A DNA stretch of 64,000 nt, from assembly GCA_015067765.1 (NCBI GenBank), contig SVLV01000002.1, positions 62,001 to 126,000 of the forward strand, given 5' to 3'. Origin of the DNA: Oscillospiraceae bacterium. Lineage in GTDB: Bacteria; Bacillota; Clostridia; Oscillospirales; Oscillospiraceae. A program made the translations under genes and the position numbers. Shown one piece after another: positions 59,725-64,000 of the stretch (its first letter is position 1; every line of letters starts with the position of its first letter). Below the pieces are notes generated by a model. It was not told where the DNA came from, did no database searches, and saw only the letters and a list, made by a program, of their open reading frames with translations.

Positions 59725-61557
59725 GTGGATAAGAGATTGGAACGTATCCTGCCCCGGGTACAGAAGCCGGCCCGTTATGTGGGCGGCGAATATAATGCGG
59801 TCGTAAAAGAGAAGGCAGAGGTGGATACCCGTATCGCATTCTGTTTCCCCGATACCTATGAGATCGGTATGTCCAATTTGGGTATGCGGATTCTCTACGG
59901 GATTATGAATGAGATGCCAGGTGTGTGGTGTGAGCGCGTGTTTGCCCCCTGGGGGGACATGGAAGAGGAAATGCGCAAGGCAGGCATTCCCTTGTTTGGC
60001 CTGGAATCCGGTGAGCCCATTACCAACCATGATATTGTGGCTTTTTCTGTTGGCTATGAGATGGCGTTTCCCGCCATCCTCAATATGCTGGATTTGGCCG
60101 GAATTCCCATGCGAGCTGCAGAGCGCACAGGACTGACGCCCCTTGTCATTGCCGGAGGTACTGCCATGTATAATGCAGAGCCTATGGCCGATTTTCTGGA
60201 TCTGGTCAGTCTGGGTGAGGGTGAGGAGATCACCGTGGAGTTGGTGGAGCTGCACCGGAAGGCACGCCGCGAAGGCTGGAGTAAACAGGAGTTTTTGAAG
60301 GCTGCCGCGCAGCTGGACGGTATCTACGTTCCCAGCCTGTATGACATTACCTACCACGAGGATGGCACGGTTGCCGCTATCGTGGCGAAGGACGGCGCAC
60401 CGCAGGTGGTAACCAAGCGCATTGTCCGGGATATGGACAAGTCCTATTTCCCGGCCAAGACTATTGTGCCCAGCACGGAGATCGTACAGGACCGCGTGAC
60501 ACTGGAGCTGTTCCGTGGCTGCATCCGTGGCTGCCGTTTCTGCCAGGCCGGTTATGTGTACCGTCCGGTACGCAACCGCAGCAAGGATTTGTGTGCCCAG
60601 TATGCGGTGGAGGCCTGCAACGATTCCGGATATCAGGAGATCACCCTCTCCAGCCTGTCCACCAGCGATTATCCGCCACTGACGGAGCTGTGCGATCAGC
60701 TGGAGGACTTCTGTGACGAGCGCCATGTGAATCTGTCGCTGCCCAGTCTGCGTGCGGATAACTTCTCGATGGGGCTGATGCAGCGGCTGGCCAAGGGCCG
60801 CAAGACCGGTCTGACCTTTGCGCCGGAGGCCGGTACTCAGCGTCTGCGTGATGTGATCAATAAGAATGTGACTCTGGAGGATTTGCTCCAGTCCTGCCGC
60901 ACCGCGTTTGCCGGCGGCTACAATGCAGTGAAGCTGTACTTCATGCTGGGCTTACCCACGGAAACGGACGAAGATGTACTGGGGATCGCTGATATTGCTG
61001 CCCGCGTGATGCACACCTGGCGCGAGAGTGCCAGCAATAAGAACCGCGGTGTGCGCATTACGGTGTCTACCTCCTGGTTTGTGCCCAAGCCCCATACGGC
61101 ATTCCAGTGGGAACCGCAGATCTCCAAGGAGGAATACGAGCGGCGCGTTAAGCTGCTGCGTGAGGCGATCCTCACCAAGACGGTCACCTATAACTGGCAT
61201 GACTCGGATACCAGCTTCCTGGAAGCTGTGTTGGCCCGCGGTGACCGCAGAATGGGTAAGGTACTGGAGACGGCGTGGCGCAAGGGCGCCAAGCTGGATG
61301 CCTGGGAGGAGTATTTCAGCCTGGATCGCTGGATGGAAGCCTTTGCGGAATGTGGTTTGGATCCCCATTTCTACGCCAACCGTACCCGGCAGCGGGATGA
61401 AGTGATGCCCTGGAGCATGATCTCCAGCGGTGTAACAGAGAACTATCTGTGGCGGGAGTGGGAGAATGCTCAGGCAGGAGTCACCACACCGGATTGCCGC
61501 ACCCACTGCAACGGCTGCGGTGCAAATCGGCTGGTAGGGGGGAAGTGCGATGTCTAA
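59725..61557 (+). CDS. TIGR03960-family B12-binding radical SAM protein
   Basis: GTG start; IAFCFPDTYEIGMSNLGMRILY; GCIRGCRFCQAGYVYRPVRNRS radical SAM Cys motif. Confidence 0.9.
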   Translation: MDKRLERILPRVQKPARYVGGEYNAVVKEKAEVDTRIAFCFPDTYEIGMSNLGMRILYGIMNEMPGVWCERVFAPWGDMEEEMRKAGIPLFGLESGEPITNHDIVAFSVGYEMAFPAILNMLDLAGIPMRAAERTGLTPLVIAGGTAMYNAEPMADFLDLVSLGEGEEITVELVELHRKARREGWSKQEFLKAAAQLDGIYVPSLYDITYHEDGTVAAIVAKDGAPQVVTKRIVRDMDKSYFPAKTIVPSTEIVQDRVTLELFRGCIRGCRFCQAGYVYRPVRNRSKDLCAQYAVEACNDSGYQEITLSSLSTSDYPPLTELCDQLEDFCDERHVNLSLPSLRADNFSMGLMQRLAKGRKTGLTFAPEAGTQRLRDVINKNVTLEDLLQSCRTAFAGGYNAVKLYFMLGLPTETDEDVLGIADIAARVMHTWRESASNKNRGVRITVSTSWFVPKPHTAFQWEPQISKEEYERRVKLLREAILTKTVTYNWHDSDTSFLEAVLARGDRRMGKVLETAWRKGAKLDAWEEYFSLDRWMEAFAECGLDPHFYANRTRQRDEVMPWSMISSGVTENYLWREWENAQAGVTTPDCRTHCNGCGANRLVGGKCDV

Positions 61558-62212
61558 GCTGAGACTGTTGTTTTCCAAGGAGGGGACAGCCTCCTATATT
61601 TCCCATCTGGATCTGCTGCGTACCATTCAGCGGGCATTTCCCCGCACAGAACTGGAGATTCGCCATTCCCAGGGATATCATCCCCATCCCATCATTTCCA
61701 TTGTGCTGCCCCTGCCGGTAGGCCAGAGCAGTGTGTGCGAACTGGTGGATTTCGAGGTGACTCAGACGACAGATGGCAGCGGCATTGCAGAAAAGCTCAA
61801 TACCGGCATGCCTGCCGGATTGAAGGTATTGGATTGCTATGAGGCCAAACGCCCGGTGCGTGAGCTGGCCGCTTTGGAGGCTGCACTGGAATTGGAGTAT
61901 GATCAAGGTGTGCCTGCCGGAGCCTGCGCAAAGCTGCAGGAACTCTTTGGCCGGGATCAGCTGGTGATTCAGAAGCGCACAAAGCGCAAGGAACTGGCCG
62001 ATGTGGATATTGCGCCGATGATCCATTCCGTGGAGCTGACCGAGGAATCCCACCGGATTTGTGGAAAGGTACGGGTGCAGGCACAGAATCCCGGTCTGAA
62101 TCCGCAGCTGTTGGGCAAGGCCATTGAGATGCATTTGCCGGAACTGACCCCGGATTTTCTCCGCGTCCGGAGATTGGCGATTTTGGATGCCGACGGGAAG
62201 GATTTCCGCTGA
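61550..62212 (+). CDS. TIGR03936-family (DUF2344) protein partner of the radical SAM gene
   Basis: KLRLLFSKEGTASYISHLDLLRTIQRAFPRTELEIRHSQGYHPHPIISI. Confidence 0.9.
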   Translation: MSKLRLLFSKEGTASYISHLDLLRTIQRAFPRTELEIRHSQGYHPHPIISIVLPLPVGQSSVCELVDFEVTQTTDGSGIAEKLNTGMPAGLKVLDCYEAKRPVRELAALEAALELEYDQGVPAGACAKLQELFGRDQLVIQKRTKRKELADVDIAPMIHSVELTEESHRICGKVRVQAQNPGLNPQLLGKAIEMHLPELTPDFLRVRRLAILDADGKDFR

Positions 62213-62241
62213 AAAACTTTGAAAAAATATAGAAAAAGCAC

Positions 62242-62270
62242 TTGCATTGCAAAAGAATCTGTGATATTCT
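62242..62270 (+). promoter_or_regulatory. Candidate rplS promoter
   Basis: TTGCAT-N17-TATTCT. Confidence 0.6.
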
Positions 62271-62276
62271 ATCATG

Positions 62277-62373
62277 GCATGAAAAGGGTAGTCCTCTGTC
62301 GCTGGTGCTCCGAACTGGAGAGAGTACCGCAGATATGGCGGCATGAACACCTATAATTTAGGAGGAAATATCC
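62277..62373 (+). promoter_or_regulatory. Structured 5' leader of rplS (candidate L19 autoregulatory leader)
   Basis: About 97-nt UTR with CTCC-GAACT-GGAG and CCGC...GCGG hairpins before RBS aggagg. Confidence 0.4.
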
Positions 62374-62712
62374 ATGGATCTGATCAAAGCATTGAACGAA
62401 AAGCAGCTGAAGGAAGTGCCTCAGGTGGAAGTGGGCGATACCGTCCGCGTCCATGTCAAGGTCAAGGAAGGCTCCCGTGAGCGTATCCAGGTCTTTGAGG
62501 GCACCGTTATCGCCAAGAAGCATGGCGGTATCGAGGAGACCATCACCGTTCGCCGCCTGTCCTATGGCGTCGGCGTGGAGAAGGTGTTCCCCCTGCATTC
62601 TCCCTCCATCGAGACCATCGAGACCGTTCGTCACGGTTTTGTGCGTCGCGCCAAGCTGTACTACCTGCGTGACCGCGTTGGTAAGGCTGCCAAGGTCAAG
62701 GAGAAGCTGTAA
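62374..62712 (+). CDS. rplS: 50S ribosomal protein L19
   Basis: [60 protein letters not shown]. Confidence 0.97.
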   Translation: MDLIKALNEKQLKEVPQVEVGDTVRVHVKVKEGSRERIQVFEGTVIAKKHGGIEETITVRRLSYGVGVEKVFPLHSPSIETIETVRHGFVRRAKLYYLRDRVGKAAKVKEKL

Positions 62713-62737
62713 GCGATTACTGCAAGGCAATCCCGAA

Positions 62738-62767
62738 AAGAACCGTCCTATGGGACGGTTCTTTTTT
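62738..62767 (+). terminator. Rho-independent terminator after rplS
   Basis: AAGAACCGTCC-TATG-GGACGGTTCTT followed by TTTT. Confidence 0.92.
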
Positions 62768-62857
62768 GTTGGTAAAATACCAATTTGCCATTCCTTTCTG
62801 TTGCAAAAGATGATATAATTATCTTAATTTTGAAAGAACCGTATGAGGTGAGCATTT

Positions 62858-63727
62858 ATGCAGATTGAGGGTTTGAGCTGGTTTCCCGGCCATATGACAA
62901 AGACAAAGCGGATGATCGTCAAGGAAATTGGCAACATGGATGCAGTGTGCGAGATCCTGGATGCCAGAATCCCGATCTCCAGCCGGAATCCGGATGTGGA
63001 TGAGATGACCGCAGGGAAACCCCGGCTGATCGTACTGAACCGCGTGGATCAGGCCGATCCGGGTCAGACCAAACGCTGGGCTGCCTATTTCCGCAGCAAG
63101 GGCTATGCAGTCCTGGAGGCAAATGCCAAAGGAGGCGTGGGCACCGCTCAGTTTGCCGCGGCGGTGCGGGAACTGCTGAAGGAAAAGCTAGCTGCTTATG
63201 CGGAGAAAGGGCAGGTTGGCCGCATGGTCCGCGTGATGGTGCTGGGTATCCCCAATGTGGGCAAGTCTACATTTATCAATAAAGTTGCCAAGAGAAAAAC
63301 AGCAAAAGCGGAAGACCGCCCCGGTGTGACTCGTACCAAACAGTGGGTTCCGGTGGATAATACGCTGGAGCTGCTGGATACCCCGGGTATCCTTTGGCCC
63401 AAGTTCGATGATGTGAATGTGGGTATGCGCCTGGCATTTACCGGAGCCATCAAGGACGATGTCATGGACATTGAGGAGCTGGCCTGCTATCTGATGGAGT
63501 ATTTGGGTGCCCACTATGCAGATACGATCCTTGAGCGCTACAAGGTGCAGGCGGATGAAGGTGACAGCGGTTATGACCTGCTGATTAAGGCCGGCCGCAA
63601 GCGCGGATTCCTGATGCGCGGTGCAGAAGTGGATACCGAGCGCATGAGCAGGATCCTTCTGGACGAGTTCCGCGCTGGCAAGTTGGGACGCTTTACACTC
63701 GAGACGGTGGAAGATGTAGAAGGATGA
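62858..63727 (+). CDS. rbgA: Ribosome biogenesis GTPase RbgA (YlqF)
   Basis: Circularly permuted GTPase; [39 protein letters not shown]. Confidence 0.94.
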   Translation: MQIEGLSWFPGHMTKTKRMIVKEIGNMDAVCEILDARIPISSRNPDVDEMTAGKPRLIVLNRVDQADPGQTKRWAAYFRSKGYAVLEANAKGGVGTAQFAAAVRELLKEKLAAYAEKGQVGRMVRVMVLGIPNVGKSTFINKVAKRKTAKAEDRPGVTRTKQWVPVDNTLELLDTPGILWPKFDDVNVGMRLAFTGAIKDDVMDIEELACYLMEYLGAHYADTILERYKVQADEGDSGYDLLIKAGRKRGFLMRGAEVDTERMSRILLDEFRAGKLGRFTLETVEDVEG

Positions 63728-64000
63728 TAGAGTTGACACAGGATATTTGGAATTTCGATGATCAATTCCGGGAAGGCGGTATGTGTATCTGCGGCTGTGA
63801 TGAAGCGGGTGCAGGGCCATTGGCGGGACCTGTCTATGCCGCTGCAGTGATTTTGCCGCCGGATTGCCGGATTGATGGCCTGAATGATTCGAAGAAACTG
63901 ACGGAAAAGAAAAGGGAACTGCTCTACGATGTGATTCTGGAGCATGCTTTGGCCTGGTCGGTTGCTGCGGTCAGCGCCAGGGAGATTGATGAGACAGATA
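63724..64000 (+). CDS. rnhB: Ribonuclease HII (5' part, runs off window edge)
   Basis: Translation ...[47 protein letters not shown]. Confidence 0.92.
   Translation, partial: MIELTQDIWNFDDQFREGGMCICGCDEAGAGPLAGPVYAAAVILPPDCRIDGLNDSKKLTEKKRELLYDVILEHALAWSVAAVSAREIDETD

Noticed and set aside
1-64000. CRISPR arrays, IS elements, prophage or rRNA genes
   Set aside because: No regularly spaced direct repeats, transposase/integrase ORFs, phage structural genes or rRNA-like sequence recognised

Overview
64 kb of a chromosome from an anaerobic Firmicute, probably a gut Clostridia / Oscillospiraceae-type organism (inferred from gene content and codon usage). Main blocks: (1) an almost complete purine operon on the minus strand (purE-C-F-M-N-purO-like-AICARFT-purD-purL-guaB, 12.2 to 0 kb); (2) a divergent pyrimidine operon (pyrC-carB-pyrK-pyrD-pyrF-HAD-pyrE-pyrB-pyrI, 12.4-21.95 kb); (3) an aromatic/shikimate operon on the minus strand (DAHP synthase-tyrA-aroB-aroA-aroC-pheA-aroE/K fusion-aroQ, 30.2-22.0 kb) preceded by a leader peptide and terminator; (4) a hexuronide/uronate region (GH2 glycosidase, GPH symporter, two AraC regulators, PfkB kinase, Gnd, HAD, SDR, LarA-like protein, UxaC; 31.8-45.0 kb); (5) miscellaneous genes (FUSC-like exporter, DUF11 protein, AKR, galK, anion permease, TspO); (6) a sulfur/selenium-carrier and 2-hydroxyacyl-CoA dehydratase-like cluster (two HgdB/DCCP-like proteins, activase, two DUF3343, YedF, class V desulfurase-like enzyme, TSUP; 51.2-57.9 kb); (7) tRNA-Pro, SpoIVFA/SpoIVFB-like pair, TIGR03960/TIGR03936 radical SAM pair, rplS, rbgA and partial rnhB. 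Strongest findings: a candidate glucuronate-to-gluconate route using a LarA-type 2-epimerase in place of mannonate dehydratase; a ribosome-mediated attenuator with an 18-aa leader that is half Phe/Tyr/Trp; the dehydratase/sulfur-relay cluster, with an apparent 1-nt frameshift in one member; and a PurF lacking the catalytic N-terminal cysteine, together with a split AICARFT + PurO-type cyclohydrolase. All calls are by eye from sequence and the ORF track; no database searches were run.
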